DNA from: Streptomyces zagrosensis
GTDB lineage: Bacteria; Actinomycetota; Actinomycetes; Streptomycetales; Streptomycetaceae
Direction of reading: 5' to 3'
DNA: 64,000 nt
Assembly: GCF_014203645.1 (NCBI RefSeq)
Contig: NZ_JACHJL010000007.1
Span: 186,001-250,000, forward strand
Within the stretch, counting starts at the first letter, position 1. Each line of letters opens with the position of its first letter. Position numbers and translations under genes: made by a program. The notes under the pieces are model-generated. The model was not told the origin of the DNA. It did not search any database and saw only the letters and a program-made list of their open reading frames with translations. Positions 43,255 through 52,257 of this stretch are shown here, in pieces.

Positions 43255-43286
43255 TTGACTGCGACACGCCTGAGAGTGGGTAGGGC
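43255..43286 (+). promoter_or_regulatory. possible gluA promoter
   Basis: TTGACT (43255-43260) and TAGGGC (43281-43286) lie upstream of the ATG at 43292. The 20-base spacer is longer than ideal. Because the -10-like box is only 5 bases from the ATG, the transcript may be leaderless. Confidence 0.3.
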
Positions 43287-43291
43287 TGCAT

Positions 43292-44035
43292 ATGGCCGTC
43301 GATCCTCTGATCGAACTGCGCGACGTCAACAAGTATTACGGGAAGCTGCATGTGCTGCGAGACATCGATCTCACCGTGGGGCGCGGGGAAGTCGTGGTCG
43401 TCATCGGCCCTTCCGGTTCTGGCAAGTCCACGCTGTGCCGGACGATCAACCGGCTGGAGAGCATCGAGTCCGGCACCATCACGCTGAGCGGCCGGCCGCT
43501 GCCCGCCGAGGGCAAGGCGCTCGCTCAGCTCCGTGCCGAGGTGGGCATGGTCTTCCAGTCCTTCAATCTCTTCGCGCACAAGACCGTGCTGGCCAACGTG
43601 TCGCTGGCGCAGATCAAGGTGCGCGGCCGGAAGAAGGAGCAGGCCAACGAGCGTTCCCGGGATCTGCTGGACCGAGTCGGCCTCGCCGCGCAGGCCGACA
43701 AGTATCCGGCCCAGCTCTCCGGCGGCCAGCAACAACGGGTTGCCATCGCCCGGGCGCTGGCCATGGACCCCACGGTGCTGCTCTTCGACGAGCCGACGTC
43801 GGCGCTCGACCCGGAGATGATCAACGAGGTTCTTGAGGTGATGCGGCAGCTCGCCCAGGAGGGGATGACGATGGTGGTCGTCACCCACGAGATGGGCTTC
43901 GCGCGGTCGGCCGCGAACCGGGTGGTGTTCATGGCCGACGGCGCGATCGTGGAGGACCGCGCGCCCGAGGAGTTCTTCAACGCTCCGAAGAGCGACCGCG
44001 CCAAGGACTTTCTGTCCAAGATCCTCAAGCACTGA
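43292..44035 (+). CDS. gluA: glutamate ABC transporter ATP-binding protein
   Basis: A 247-residue polar-amino-acid ABC ATPase. Walker A is GPSGSGKST, the Q-loop is VFQSFNLFAHKT, the signature is LSGGQQQR, Walker B is LLFDEP, and the switch His is in VVTHEMGF. The tail APEEFFNAPKSDRAKDFL is typical of GlnQ/GluA. First gene of a four-gene importer; the binding protein follows after 15 bases. The name rests on the complete GluABCD-like order known from actinobacteria. Glutamine or another acidic amino acid remains possible. Confidence 0.93.
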   Translation: MAVDPLIELRDVNKYYGKLHVLRDIDLTVGRGEVVVVIGPSGSGKSTLCRTINRLESIESGTITLSGRPLPAEGKALAQLRAEVGMVFQSFNLFAHKTVLANVSLAQIKVRGRKKEQANERSRDLLDRVGLAAQADKYPAQLSGGQQQRVAIARALAMDPTVLLFDEPTSALDPEMINEVLEVMRQLAQEGMTMVVVTHEMGFARSAANRVVFMADGAIVEDRAPEEFFNAPKSDRAKDFLSKILKH

Positions 44036-44050
44036 GCGGGCGGCACCGAC

Positions 44051-45211
44051 ATGCGCAACTCTTTCCCGCCCCAGGGCGCAGGCGGGGGCCGGGCCCTGGC
44101 CCCCGACGATGGTCTGATGCTGGCCCCCGGGGATCGTTCGACCCGGGCTCCAGGCGCCACCGACCCGATCAAGGCCCCCGGTGCGCCCGCGGCCAAGGCC
44201 CCCGGCAGGGCCCCGGCCCCGGCCCCGGCCCCGTTGCCGGTCGCCGGTCAGTCGCCGGCACCGGTGCCGGCGCCGAGCCGCTCGCCCGCGACCGTGCGCG
44301 GCGCCGTCCGCCGCGCCCTCACCGCGGCCGTGCTCGCCGCGCTCGCCCTGGCCACCACCGCCTGCGGCAAGGAGGGCAGCCCGCCCGCGAAGGGCCCGCA
44401 ACCCGACGAACTGCCGCGTTACCGCGTGGCCCAAGGCTTCGAGCTGAACGACTCGGCCACCTGGCGAGGGGCCAAGCGGCGCGGCCGACTGGTGGTCGGC
44501 GCCAAGGAGGACCAGCCGTACATGGGGGAGAAGGACCCGGCCACCGGCCGATACAGCGGCTTCGATATCGAGATCGCGAAGATGATGGCCGCCTCCCTCG
44601 GCTTCGACCCGCGGCGCATCTCCTTTCGGACCATCGCATCCGCCAACCGCGAGACGGCGCTGCAAAACGGCCAGATCGACTACTACGTCGGCACATACAC
44701 CATCAACGACCTGCGCAAGAGGCAGGTCGGGTTCGCCGGTCCGTACTACGAGGCAGGGCAGTCGCTGCTGGTGCGCGACGAGGAAAACGACATTCACGGG
44801 CCCGGCGACCTGGGGGGCAAGAAGGTGTGTTCGGCGGCAGGTTCCACACCGTTGCAGCGCATCGAGGACGACTATCCCCAGGCCGATCCGGTCGCCTACG
44901 ACGCGTACTCGATCTGTGTGGACAATCTCCTCACCTACCAGGTGGACGCCGTCACCACCGACGACACCATCCTTATGGGCTACGCCGCCAAGGCCCCCGA
45001 TGAACTCAAGCTCGCGGGGCGGCCGTTCTCCAAGGAGCCGTACGGCATCGGCGTACCCAAACGGGACACCGCCCTGCGGTTCGCCCTCGACGACGCCATC
45101 GAGGCGCATCAAAAGAACGGCGACTGGAACAAGGCGTACGACGCGACCCTCGGCCTGTCCGGCGTGCCCGCGCCAAGGGCCCCCGCCGTCAACCGCTATC
45201 CGGCGAGCTGA
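44051..45211 (+). CDS. gluB: glutamate-binding lipoprotein with an unusual N-terminal extension
   Basis: A protein of 386 residues. A signal-like segment (RRALTAAVLAALALATTAC) ends in a lipobox Cys near residue 105. It is preceded by ~80 residues rich in Pro, Ala and Gly, encoded by CCCCGGC-type repeats. The mature solute-binding domain has RLVVGAKEDQPYMGEKD, GFDIEIAKMMAASLGF, NRETALQNGQIDYYVGTYT and GIGVPKRDTALRFALDD. An internal GTG at 44294 would give a normal length but has no clear ribosome site. The long N-terminus is therefore either real and odd or an annotation artefact. It delivers glutamate or a similar amino acid to GluCD. Confidence 0.9.
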   Translation: MRNSFPPQGAGGGRALAPDDGLMLAPGDRSTRAPGATDPIKAPGAPAAKAPGRAPAPAPAPLPVAGQSPAPVPAPSRSPATVRGAVRRALTAAVLAALALATTACGKEGSPPAKGPQPDELPRYRVAQGFELNDSATWRGAKRRGRLVVGAKEDQPYMGEKDPATGRYSGFDIEIAKMMAASLGFDPRRISFRTIASANRETALQNGQIDYYVGTYTINDLRKRQVGFAGPYYEAGQSLLVRDEENDIHGPGDLGGKKVCSAAGSTPLQRIEDDYPQADPVAYDAYSICVDNLLTYQVDAVTTDDTILMGYAAKAPDELKLAGRPFSKEPYGIGVPKRDTALRFALDDAIEAHQKNGDWNKAYDATLGLSGVPAPRAPAVNRYPAS

Positions 45212-45225
45212 GGGAAGGCAGCACC

Positions 45226-45870
45226 ATGGACGTCCTGACCGAGAACTTCTCCCTCTACGGCAAGGGCCTGCTCGGCACGGTGGAGCTCACCGGCTACGCC
45301 TCACTGCTCGCCCTGGGCCTGGGCGTGTTGATGGCCGCCTTCCGGGTCGCGCCGGTCGGCTCGTTGCGGGCGATCGGCACCGTGTGGGTGGCGGTGCTTC
45401 GCAACACCCCGCTGACCCTGCTGTTCTTCGCCGTACTCCTTGGCCTGCCGCGCTTTGGGCTGGTGCTGCCCTTCACCACCTTCGCCGTGCTCGCGCTCGG
45501 CTGCTACACCTCGGCGTTCATCTGCGAGGCGGTGCGCTCGGGCATCAACACCGTGCCGGTCGGGCAGGGTGAGGCGGCGCGCAGCCTGGGCCTGACCTTC
45601 GAGCAGACGCTGGGCGCGGTCATCATGCCGCAGGCGTTTCGCGCCGTGATCCCGCCGATCGGCTCCACGCTGATCGCGCTGGCCAAGAACTCCGCCATCG
45701 CCGGCTCCTTCAGCGTCACCGAACTCCTCGGCACCTACAAGAACCTCAACGAACTGGGCTACAGCATCATCTGGTCCTTCGTCTGGATCGCCGTCGGCTA
45801 TCTGATCGTGACCCTGACCATCAGCGCGGTGTTCAACGTGCTGGAGACGCGCTGGGGAGTGCCGCGATGA
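45226..45870 (+). CDS. gluC: glutamate ABC transporter permease
   Basis: A 214-residue permease with about five membrane helices. The amino-acid-permease loop reads EAARSLGLTFEQTLGAVIMPQAF, split as EAARSLGLTFEQTLG and VIMPQAFRAVIPPIG, followed by KNSAIAGSFSVTELLG. It pairs with GluD to form the pore. Its stop overlaps the gluD ATG (ATGA), and it starts 15 bases after gluB. Confidence 0.93.
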   Translation: MDVLTENFSLYGKGLLGTVELTGYASLLALGLGVLMAAFRVAPVGSLRAIGTVWVAVLRNTPLTLLFFAVLLGLPRFGLVLPFTTFAVLALGCYTSAFICEAVRSGINTVPVGQGEAARSLGLTFEQTLGAVIMPQAFRAVIPPIGSTLIALAKNSAIAGSFSVTELLGTYKNLNELGYSIIWSFVWIAVGYLIVTLTISAVFNVLETRWGVPR

Positions 45871-46742
45871 CCCACACCGCCCTCTACGACATCCCGGGCC
45901 CAAGGACGCGCCGCAGACACCGGATCTACGGGGCGCTGACCACCGTCGCCATCCTGGCGCTGCTGAGCTGGTTCGGCTACCTCCTCTACGACACCGGGCA
46001 GTTCGAGGCGCAAAAGTGGCGCCCCTTTCAGTACAAGGGCATTCAGGAACTGCTGCTACGGGGTCTTGGCAACACGCTCAAGGCGTTTGCGTACGCGGCC
46101 GTTCTCGCGCTGGTGCTCGGCGCGGTTCTCGCGGCCGGGCGGCTGTCCGAACACCGTCCGGTGCGCTGGTTGGCCACGCTGCTCATCGAGTTCTTCCGGG
46201 CGATGCCCGTGCTGGTCATGATCTTCTTCGTCTTCGTGGCGCTGAAGGTGCAGCCACTGCCCGCGCTGGTCACCGGCCTTACCCTGTACAACGGCTCGGT
46301 CCTCGCGGAGGTGTTCCGCACCGGTGTGGGCTCCGTGGACCGGGGCCAGCGGGAGGCCGCGTACTCGCTTGGCATGCGCAAGACGCAGGTCATGTCGTAC
46401 GTCCTGGTCCCGCAGGGGCTGCGGGCCATGCTGCCGGCGATCATCAGCCAACTCGTGGTGGCGCTCAAGGACACCTCGCTCGGCTTTCTGATCACCTACG
46501 AGGAGTTTTTGCACGCGGGCAAGCTCATCGCCGGAAACCTCGACTACGACCTGCCCTTTATCCCGGTGGTGCTGGTCATCTCGCCCATCTACATCGGCAT
46601 GTGCATGCTGCTGTCCTGGTTCGCGAACTGGGTGGCCAAGCGACAGCGCCGCAATCCGAAGGTCGAGGCCGCGGAGGTGGCGAGGCCGGAGCCCGGCACG
46701 GTGCTGCCGGGCTCCGGCACCCCGGGCGGCGGCCAGGCGTGA
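45867..46742 (+). CDS. gluD: glutamate ABC transporter permease
   Basis: A 291-residue permease with several membrane helices. GLGNTLKAFAYAAVLALVLG, FFRAMPVLVMIFFVFVALK and the coupling loop REAAYSLGMRKTQVMSY with VLVPQGLRAMLPAI are as in GluD/GlnP. LKDTSLGFLITYEEFL follows. The C-terminal tail of ~35 residues is hydrophilic and ends in a Gly/Pro/Ser-rich stretch. It completes the gluABCD importer and is followed by a hairpin shared with the convergent hydrolase gene. Confidence 0.93.
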   Translation: MTHTALYDIPGPRTRRRHRIYGALTTVAILALLSWFGYLLYDTGQFEAQKWRPFQYKGIQELLLRGLGNTLKAFAYAAVLALVLGAVLAAGRLSEHRPVRWLATLLIEFFRAMPVLVMIFFVFVALKVQPLPALVTGLTLYNGSVLAEVFRTGVGSVDRGQREAAYSLGMRKTQVMSYVLVPQGLRAMLPAIISQLVVALKDTSLGFLITYEEFLHAGKLIAGNLDYDLPFIPVVLVISPIYIGMCMLLSWFANWVAKRQRRNPKVEAAEVARPEPGTVLPGSGTPGGGQA

Positions 46743-46751
46743 GGGAGCCGG

Positions 46752-46795
46752 GCCGCCGCAGCGGGGCCGCACCGGCACCGATGTGCCGCGGCGGC
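46752..46795. terminator. nested hairpin between convergent gluD and the secreted hydrolase gene
   Basis: GCCGCCGC (46752-46759) pairs with GCGGCGGC (46788-46795). Inside it, GGCAC-CGAT-GTGCC (46774-46787) forms a second stem directly abutting the outer arm. There is no T-run. It is probably a bidirectional terminator. Confidence 0.5.
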
Positions 46796-46823
46796 AGGGC
46801 GTGCGGGGGGTGCGGGAGCGGGC

Positions 46824-48443
46824 TCAGCCGCGTTCGTCGATGGGCACCGACACATATGACGGGTCGTGCTGCGGCGAGGAGAACGTGAGCTGGGCGCCCT
46901 TCGGGTTGTGCTCCACATACAGCGGGTCCACCGTGTCCACCACCACGGCGAGCTTGTGCCCGGCCGGGACGTCGTACGCCGTGGAGAACAGCTCCAGATC
47001 GACCGGGAACGGCTGCCCCGGCGTCTTGTCGTGGAAGGTCACCGGGGCGTGCGTGACCAGCTTGCCCACGCCGAGCGGGCCGACGTCGTAGAGGTAGGCG
47101 ATGGCCGTGCCGCTGGACTTGTTGCTGGTGAGGGTGGTGTGCAGCGTCGTGGTGCCGCGAACGCGCTGCTGCTCCTCGTACCGTTCGCTTTGCCAGACTG
47201 CCGTGACCGAGCGTGGCAGCAGCGGAATGGAGGCGGTCGGCGGGAGCTTGAGGAACTGGTCGAGGATGTTGGTCAGGAAGATCAGCCCGCCGTTGGCGCC
47301 CGAGTCGATGTTCGTGTTGATCTTCTTGGTGCCGGTCAGTGCGATCGTGCGGCGCTCGCTGGTCACGTCCTTCCAGCTCGCATAGGTGTCGTACGCGCCC
47401 GTCGAGCGGGATTTCAGCCGCACGGGGCGCTCGCGGTTGATGCCGTTGTCCTCGCCCTTGAGGTAGTGGTCGAACCAGCGGTGGGCACTGTTCCAGGTGT
47501 CGTTCGGCAGCCCCAACAGGCCGAGGCCCTCGGCGGTGGCGTGGTCGCCGGGGCGGAACTCCAGGCGCTTGGGACCGGTCAGCTTCTCGTAGAAGTTCGC
47601 GTACTGGTTGGGCGAAAAGAGGCTGTCGCCCCAGGCGTTGCCGAGCATGATGGCCGCGCCGTTGTCGTTGATCCGGTCCAGGTACGTGGCGGGGGACCGT
47701 TTCTTCCCCCAGGCGATCATCTCGTCCTCCTTGTCCAGGTGGGAGCCGAGGAAGTCGCCCAATATGCGCCGCAGTTCCGCGCTGGGCCGCCCGGTCAGCT
47801 CGCCCGAGCCGCCGAGCATGAGACCGGCCTGTTGGTGCTGGGTGCGACCGCTGTAGATGGAGTCGATCAGGTCGCCCCAGCCGCTGAGCGCGCTGACGGC
47901 CCTGACCCGCCGATCGAAGGCGGAGGTGAGAAGGCTGATCCCGGCGCCGTAGGACACCCCGGCCATGCCGACCCGATGCGGGTCGGCGGGGGTGTGGGCC
48001 AGCGCCCAGTCGATGACCTTGCTGGCGTCGGCGATGTCCTCGGGGCCCGCGGTTTCTATCTCGCCGCCCGACTGCCAAAAGCCGCGCGAGTTGTAACTGA
48101 CCACCACGTAACCGGAGTCGGCGAGCTTTTTGGCCTGGGCCAGGTACTCGATCTGCGGCATCGACCAACTCGTCGGCAACACAATGACGGGATAGCGCTG
48201 TGAGCCGTTGGCCCCGGCGGGCGTGACCACATTGGCCGCGAGCTTGACTCCGCCGTCGCCGGCGATGTCCACGAATCGCACGGAGGAACCCGCGGCGGTG
48301 GCGTCCTGAGCGGTGGGGGCCGCGCCTGCGGCGGGGGCGGCGGCCAGGGCGGTTCCGGCGAGCAAGGCGGCCGACACGGTGGTGGCTGCGGCGCGTAGGG
48401 CCGCTGTGCCGTGGAGGGTGCGCGGCATGGGAACGGGGGGCAT
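46824..48443 (-). CDS. secreted CocE/NonD-type (S15) hydrolase
   Basis: A 539-residue preprotein. A signal peptide of ~40 residues ends near LAAAPAAGAAP. The alpha/beta-hydrolase domain has PVIVLPTSWSMPQIEYL, VVVSYNSRGFWQSGGEIE and the nucleophile elbow GMAGVSYGAG. GDHATAEGLGLLG follows, then a jelly-roll C-terminal domain. It resembles the X-Pro dipeptidyl-peptidase/cocaine esterase superfamily and probably acts on peptides or esters outside the cell. Two nearby ATGs (48443 and 48428) are possible starts. The family often hydrolyses N-terminal X-Pro bonds, but Pro specificity cannot be shown here. Confidence 0.85.
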   Translation of the reverse strand: MPPVPMPRTLHGTAALRAAATTVSAALLAGTALAAAPAAGAAPTAQDATAAGSSVRFVDIAGDGGVKLAANVVTPAGANGSQRYPVIVLPTSWSMPQIEYLAQAKKLADSGYVVVSYNSRGFWQSGGEIETAGPEDIADASKVIDWALAHTPADPHRVGMAGVSYGAGISLLTSAFDRRVRAVSALSGWGDLIDSIYSGRTQHQQAGLMLGGSGELTGRPSAELRRILGDFLGSHLDKEDEMIAWGKKRSPATYLDRINDNGAAIMLGNAWGDSLFSPNQYANFYEKLTGPKRLEFRPGDHATAEGLGLLGLPNDTWNSAHRWFDHYLKGEDNGINRERPVRLKSRSTGAYDTYASWKDVTSERRTIALTGTKKINTNIDSGANGGLIFLTNILDQFLKLPPTASIPLLPRSVTAVWQSERYEEQQRVRGTTTLHTTLTSNKSSGTAIAYLYDVGPLGVGKLVTHAPVTFHDKTPGQPFPVDLELFSTAYDVPAGHKLAVVVDTVDPLYVEHNPKGAQLTFSSPQHDPSYVSVPIDERG

Positions 48444-48654
48444 CTGCGGCTCCAGACCTGGGACATCCCAGAGCGGCCCGGTCCCAGGGGCAGGGCCGCG
48501 GGCGGCGGTAAGTGACTGGAGAGTAAGCGGACCGGATTACCAGTGGTAACCCGTCGGTAGGTTACGGACGAGTAACGTCTTCGCTCGGGTAGTGGCGGCT
48601 ATCCGAGCAAGGACGGCTGCCCGAGTGGCGGCTGCCGAAGCGGGGGGCGTGCCG

Positions 48655-48751
48655 GCTGGGCTCGGGGTCGGGTTTGCGGGTCGGGCTCGGGGGTCGGGTG
48701 TGCGGGCTGGGCTGGGGCGTCGGGCTTGCGGGTCGGGCTGGGTCGTCGGGC
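48655..48751. repeat. G-rich degenerate repeats of GGGTCGGGCT
   Basis: Irregular copies of GCGGGTCGGGCT and variants fill this part of the ~350-base gap between two divergently oriented neighbours. No gene was seen in the gap. Runs of three or more G recur and may form quadruplexes. Confidence 0.6.
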
Positions 48752-48779
48752 CCAGGGGGCGGGTTTTTGTGGGGTCGCG

Positions 48780-49592
48780 TCAGAGCGCCTTGTCCGTGCT
48801 GCGTGCGGCGCGGTGCCCCTTTGACTCGGCCGGTGTGGTCGCCACCTTCGACAGATCGGCGACCAACTCCACCACGTCCGGCCCGTACGCCTGGGAGTTG
48901 ATGACCTTGAGTAGCAGGCAAAACGAGCCGTCGTGCCCGTGCTTGCGCGCAAGGCGGGAGCGATGGCGTACGAGGTGCCGCACGGCAGCCCGGTGGGTGA
49001 TCGGGCGTTGCCCTGCCGCGAGGAAGACCGGTCGGTCGCCTCCGCCCGCCGTCAGCCGGGCCAGCAGCACGTACTCCACCGCCCCCGGCTCCATCCGGTA
49101 CGCCGTGCCGCCGATGGTGAACGTCGCCCGGTCCATGCCGTTGCCGTCGCCGGGATGGACCAAAACACCGGGGAGCAGGTTGGCCAGGTGGGCGGCCAAC
49201 CTGCGGTGCGAGATCGGGTCGCCCACGCAGAACTCGGTGCGCGCGCCGAAGCCCTGGAGCCCGGTGTCGTGCGGGGCGACCTCTGCGTGGGCCCCGCAGG
49301 TCTCCACGACCGAGGAGAGGCACAGCAGCGCGAGCGCGTCGTGGCGGGGGATGCTCCACTGGCTGGCGGACGTGCTGTCCCGATGGGTGACCAGGACGCA
49401 CTCCGACCCCTTCGGCAGCCCAAAGAAGGCGCGTTCGCGGGCGAGCCTGCGCCGTGCGGTTGCCGTGTGGGCGAGCCAGCCGAGCGTCAGGCCAACGACC
49501 AGGGCGGCGGCTCCGGCGATGAGGTCGGACTCCGCGCCGCCTGGGCCCAGGGCCAGGCCCACCAAGTTCCACACCTGTGGGGTGTCAGTCAT
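48780..49592 (-). CDS. TIGR04222-like or Streptomyces-specific single-pass membrane protein, function unknown
   Basis: A 270-residue protein. One hydrophobic segment near residues 20-42 (AGAAALVVGLTLGWLAH) is followed by a basic stop-transfer stretch. The cytoplasmic-looking domain contains CVLVTHRDSTSASQWSIPRH, DALALLCLSSVVETCG, FGARTEFCVGDPISHRRLAA and RPITHRAAVRHLVRHRSRLA. No enzyme motif was recognised; the TIGR name in the call is only a guess at the family class. The ordered Cys, His and Arg residues suggest a folded domain, not a shadow frame. It is monocistronic, upstream of repeat-rich DNA on both sides. Confidence 0.6.
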   Translation of the reverse strand: MTDTPQVWNLVGLALGPGGAESDLIAGAAALVVGLTLGWLAHTATARRRLARERAFFGLPKGSECVLVTHRDSTSASQWSIPRHDALALLCLSSVVETCGAHAEVAPHDTGLQGFGARTEFCVGDPISHRRLAAHLANLLPGVLVHPGDGNGMDRATFTIGGTAYRMEPGAVEYVLLARLTAGGGDRPVFLAAGQRPITHRAAVRHLVRHRSRLARKHGHDGSFCLLLKVINSQAYGPDVVELVADLSKVATTPAESKGHRAARSTDKAL

Positions 49593-50024
49593 GGCCGCGC
49601 ATCGTAGCGGCCGATCGGGTGCGTGTTCGAGGCATCGACGGTATGGACGGACTTGGCCGGGCGGCTTGTGCCGGTGGGCGGCTTATGGCGGGTCCGGTGA
49701 GTCGCGGCCCCGTCGTGCGGAACGGGTCCCGCCGTGCGGAACGGTTCTCGTCGTGCGGAACAAGTCCCGGCGTGCGGAACGGGCCCGTCCATCGAAGCGG
49801 CTCCCAGCGTGCGGCGCGGCGCGGCCTGACACAGCACGGCCTGACCCGTCCCGTCCCGTCCCGACCCGGCACGGCGCTGCGCCGCGCATGGCTCGCCCTG
49901 CCTCGTGGTTCGCGCCCCTGTCCTGTCGCGATCGGGGGACACACGTGCCTCATGCGTACTGTCGTGCGCCCTCGCGCGCGAGTAGGCTCCGGCCCCTGCC
50001 ACCCGCTTCCTGCCTGGAGGTCAG
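49593..50024. other. 432-bp gap upstream of the gamma-glutamyltransferase gene
   Basis: It holds a 19-bp tandem repeat (listed separately) and further GTCCCGTCCCGACCCGGCACG-like low-complexity sequence near 49845-49870. No gene was recognised. Confidence 0.45.
49714..49780. repeat. 19-bp tandem repeat, four copies
   Basis: CGTGCGGAAC occurs at 49714, 49733, 49752 and 49771, exactly 19 bases apart each time. The nine bases between are related (GGGTCCCGC, GGTTCTCGT, AAGTCCCGG). Confidence 0.9.
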
Positions 50025-52067
50025 ATGCTCCGCCCTGTCGCGTCGCTTCGTTCGACGGTTACCGCCCCCGGGCTTTCGCCGCCGCTCGCCGTCCGCGCCC
50101 GGGGCGGTGTACGGGCACGGCGGTGGGCCGCGCTGGCCGCGACCGCCGCGCTGGTCACCACGCTCGGCTCCGTACCGGCCGGCGCGGATCAGGCGTCGCC
50201 GGAGCGCACGGCGGACGCCGCGGCGCCCGCAAGTGCGGCCCACACGCCTCCGGGCGGGCCCGCCAAGACGCCGGTGGCCGTTGGCCATGGCGGTGCCGTC
50301 TCCAGCGTCGATCCGAACGCCTCCGCCGCCGGGATCGAGGTGTTGCGGCGCGGCGGCAACGCGGTGGACGCCGCGGTGGCCACCGCGGCGGCGTTGGGCG
50401 TCACCGAGCCGTATTCGGCGGGTGTCGGTGGCGGCGGGTACTTCGTCTACTACGACGCCAAGCGGCAGCGGGTCTCCACCATCGACGGCCGGGAGACGGC
50501 ACCGCGCAGCGCCGGCAGCGACTTGTTTCTGGAGAACGGCAAGCCGATCCCGTTCAAGGACGCGGTCACCAGCGGGCTCGGCGTCGGCACCCCCGGCACC
50601 GCTGCCACCTGGGACTCCGCGCTCGACCGGTGGGGCACCAAGTCCCTTGCCCAGGTGCTGCGGCCCGCCGAGCGGCTGGCCCGTAACGGCTTCACGGTCG
50701 ATCAGACGTTCCGCTCGCAGACCGCGGACAACGCCGAGCGATTCGCCGACTTCCCGGCGAGTGCCGAACTCTTCTTGCCCGGCGGCAAACTGCCCGAGGT
50801 GGGCAGCACCCTGGCCAACCCTGACCTCGCCCGCACGTACAGGCTGCTTGCGAAGCACGGCGTAGCCGCCATCTACCGTGGCGAGATCGGCCGCGACATC
50901 GTCCGTACGGTACGCAAGCCGCCGGTCGCGGCGAACGCGCAGCGCACGGTGCGGCCCGGCGACCTGACCACCGGTGACCTGCGCGCGTACACCCCGCGCA
51001 GCCAGGCCCCGAGCCGCTCCAGCTATCAGGGCCTTGACCTCTACAGCATGGCGCCCTCCTCCTCCGGCGGCACCACGGTCGGCGAGGCGCTGAACATCCT
51101 GGAGAGCGCGTCCCTCGATCGCGGCCACCAGAGCGACAGCCACGGCCGAACCGCCGCCAGCCACCGTGGCGGTAAGGGCGGTAAGGGCGGCGAGCAGAGC
51201 GGAGCGCAGGCTCGGCTGAGCGAGCGACAGTTCTTGCACCGCTACATCGAGGCCAGCAGGGTCGCGTTCGCCGACCGGGGCCGCTGGGTGGGTGACCCGG
51301 CCTTCGAGGACGTGCCGACCCGGCAGTTGCTGCGCCAGGAGTTCGCCGACGCGCGGGCCTGCCTGATCGACGATGACAAGGCGCTCACCAGCCCCGTCGC
51401 CCCCGGCGACCCGCGCCACCCCGCGCCCTGCGGCTCATCGGGTGCCGCGACCCCCACTCCGTACGAAGGCCGGGACACCACGCATCTGACGGTGGCCGAC
51501 AAGTGGGGCAATGTCGTTGCGTACACGCTGACCATTGAGCAGACCGGCGGGAGCGGCATCACGGTGCCGGGGCGCGGGTTCCTGCTCAACAACGAACTGA
51601 CCGACTTCTCCTTCGCGCCCATCGCTCCCGGAGTGCACGACCCGAACCTGCCGGGGCCCGGCAAGCGCCCCCGGTCCTCGATGTCACCCACCATCGTGCT
51701 GGAGGACGGCCGCCCGGTGGTCGCCCTCGGCTCACCCGGTGGTGCCACCATCATCACCACGGTCCTGCAAACGTTGCTGAACCACTTCGACCGCGGTCTG
51801 CCGCTCGTTGACGCGATTGCCGCTCCGCGCGCCAGCCAGCGCAACGCAGCCGCCACGGAGCTCGAACCCGGCCTGTGGAACAGCCCGGTACGGGCCGAAC
51901 TCGAAGCGCTCGGCCATCGGTTCACCAAGAATCCGGAGATCGGCGCGGCGACCGGTGTCCAGCGGCTGCCTGACGGGCGCTGGCTGGCCGCGGCGGAGAC
52001 CGTACGGCGTGGCGGCGGCTCGGCCCTGGTGGTCCATCCGCACGGCGAGGTGCCGAACGGGCGATGA
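50025..52067 (+). CDS. ggt: secreted gamma-glutamyltransferase
   Basis: A 680-residue preproenzyme. A signal segment (WAALAATAALVTTLGSVPAG) lies near residues 34-53. The large subunit has VAVGHGGAVSSVDPNAS, GIEVLRRGGNAVDAAVATAA and GVGGGGYFVYYD. The autocleavage site and N-terminal nucleophile Thr is in RDTTHLTVADKWGNVV. The small subunit has RGFLLNNELTDFSF, PRSSMSPTIVLEDG and LGSPGGATII. It cleaves gamma-glutamyl bonds such as those in glutathione. An insertion of ~45 Gly/His/Ser/Lys-rich residues (RGGKGGKGGEQSG) sits before QFLHRYIEASRVAFADRG and is not usual in the family. Confidence 0.93.
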   Translation: MLRPVASLRSTVTAPGLSPPLAVRARGGVRARRWAALAATAALVTTLGSVPAGADQASPERTADAAAPASAAHTPPGGPAKTPVAVGHGGAVSSVDPNASAAGIEVLRRGGNAVDAAVATAAALGVTEPYSAGVGGGGYFVYYDAKRQRVSTIDGRETAPRSAGSDLFLENGKPIPFKDAVTSGLGVGTPGTAATWDSALDRWGTKSLAQVLRPAERLARNGFTVDQTFRSQTADNAERFADFPASAELFLPGGKLPEVGSTLANPDLARTYRLLAKHGVAAIYRGEIGRDIVRTVRKPPVAANAQRTVRPGDLTTGDLRAYTPRSQAPSRSSYQGLDLYSMAPSSSGGTTVGEALNILESASLDRGHQSDSHGRTAASHRGGKGGKGGEQSGAQARLSERQFLHRYIEASRVAFADRGRWVGDPAFEDVPTRQLLRQEFADARACLIDDDKALTSPVAPGDPRHPAPCGSSGAATPTPYEGRDTTHLTVADKWGNVVAYTLTIEQTGGSGITVPGRGFLLNNELTDFSFAPIAPGVHDPNLPGPGKRPRSSMSPTIVLEDGRPVVALGSPGGATIITTVLQTLLNHFDRGLPLVDAIAAPRASQRNAAATELEPGLWNSPVRAELEALGHRFTKNPEIGAATGVQRLPDGRWLAAAETVRRGGGSALVVHPHGEVPNGR

Positions 52068-52076
52068 CGGCGGGCC

Positions 52077-52103
52077 GGGCGGGGGCGCGGTGTGCCCCCG
52101 CCC
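52077..52103 (+). terminator. hairpin terminator after ggt
   Basis: A perfect 10-base stem, GGGCGGGGGC (52077-52086) with GCCCCCGCCC (52094-52103), and a 7-base loop start 10 bases after the stop codon. No T-run. Confidence 0.7.
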
Positions 52104-52257
52104 TCGCCCGACCAGCCCCGTAACATGATCGACTTCGTCGCTCACTGCCGATGGCCTTGCCACCGTCCGTGACGAGGCTTACGGTCGCATTCTCACGCAA
52201 TCTACGCGTGTGGAGCCCTGGCTCACGGCTGGCTGACGCCCGACGAAGGAGCAGCTC

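Noticed and set aside
43184..45112. 642-codon minus-strand frame across gluA and gluB
   Set aside because: An antisense shadow; the ABC ATPase and binding-protein motifs on the plus strand are complete.
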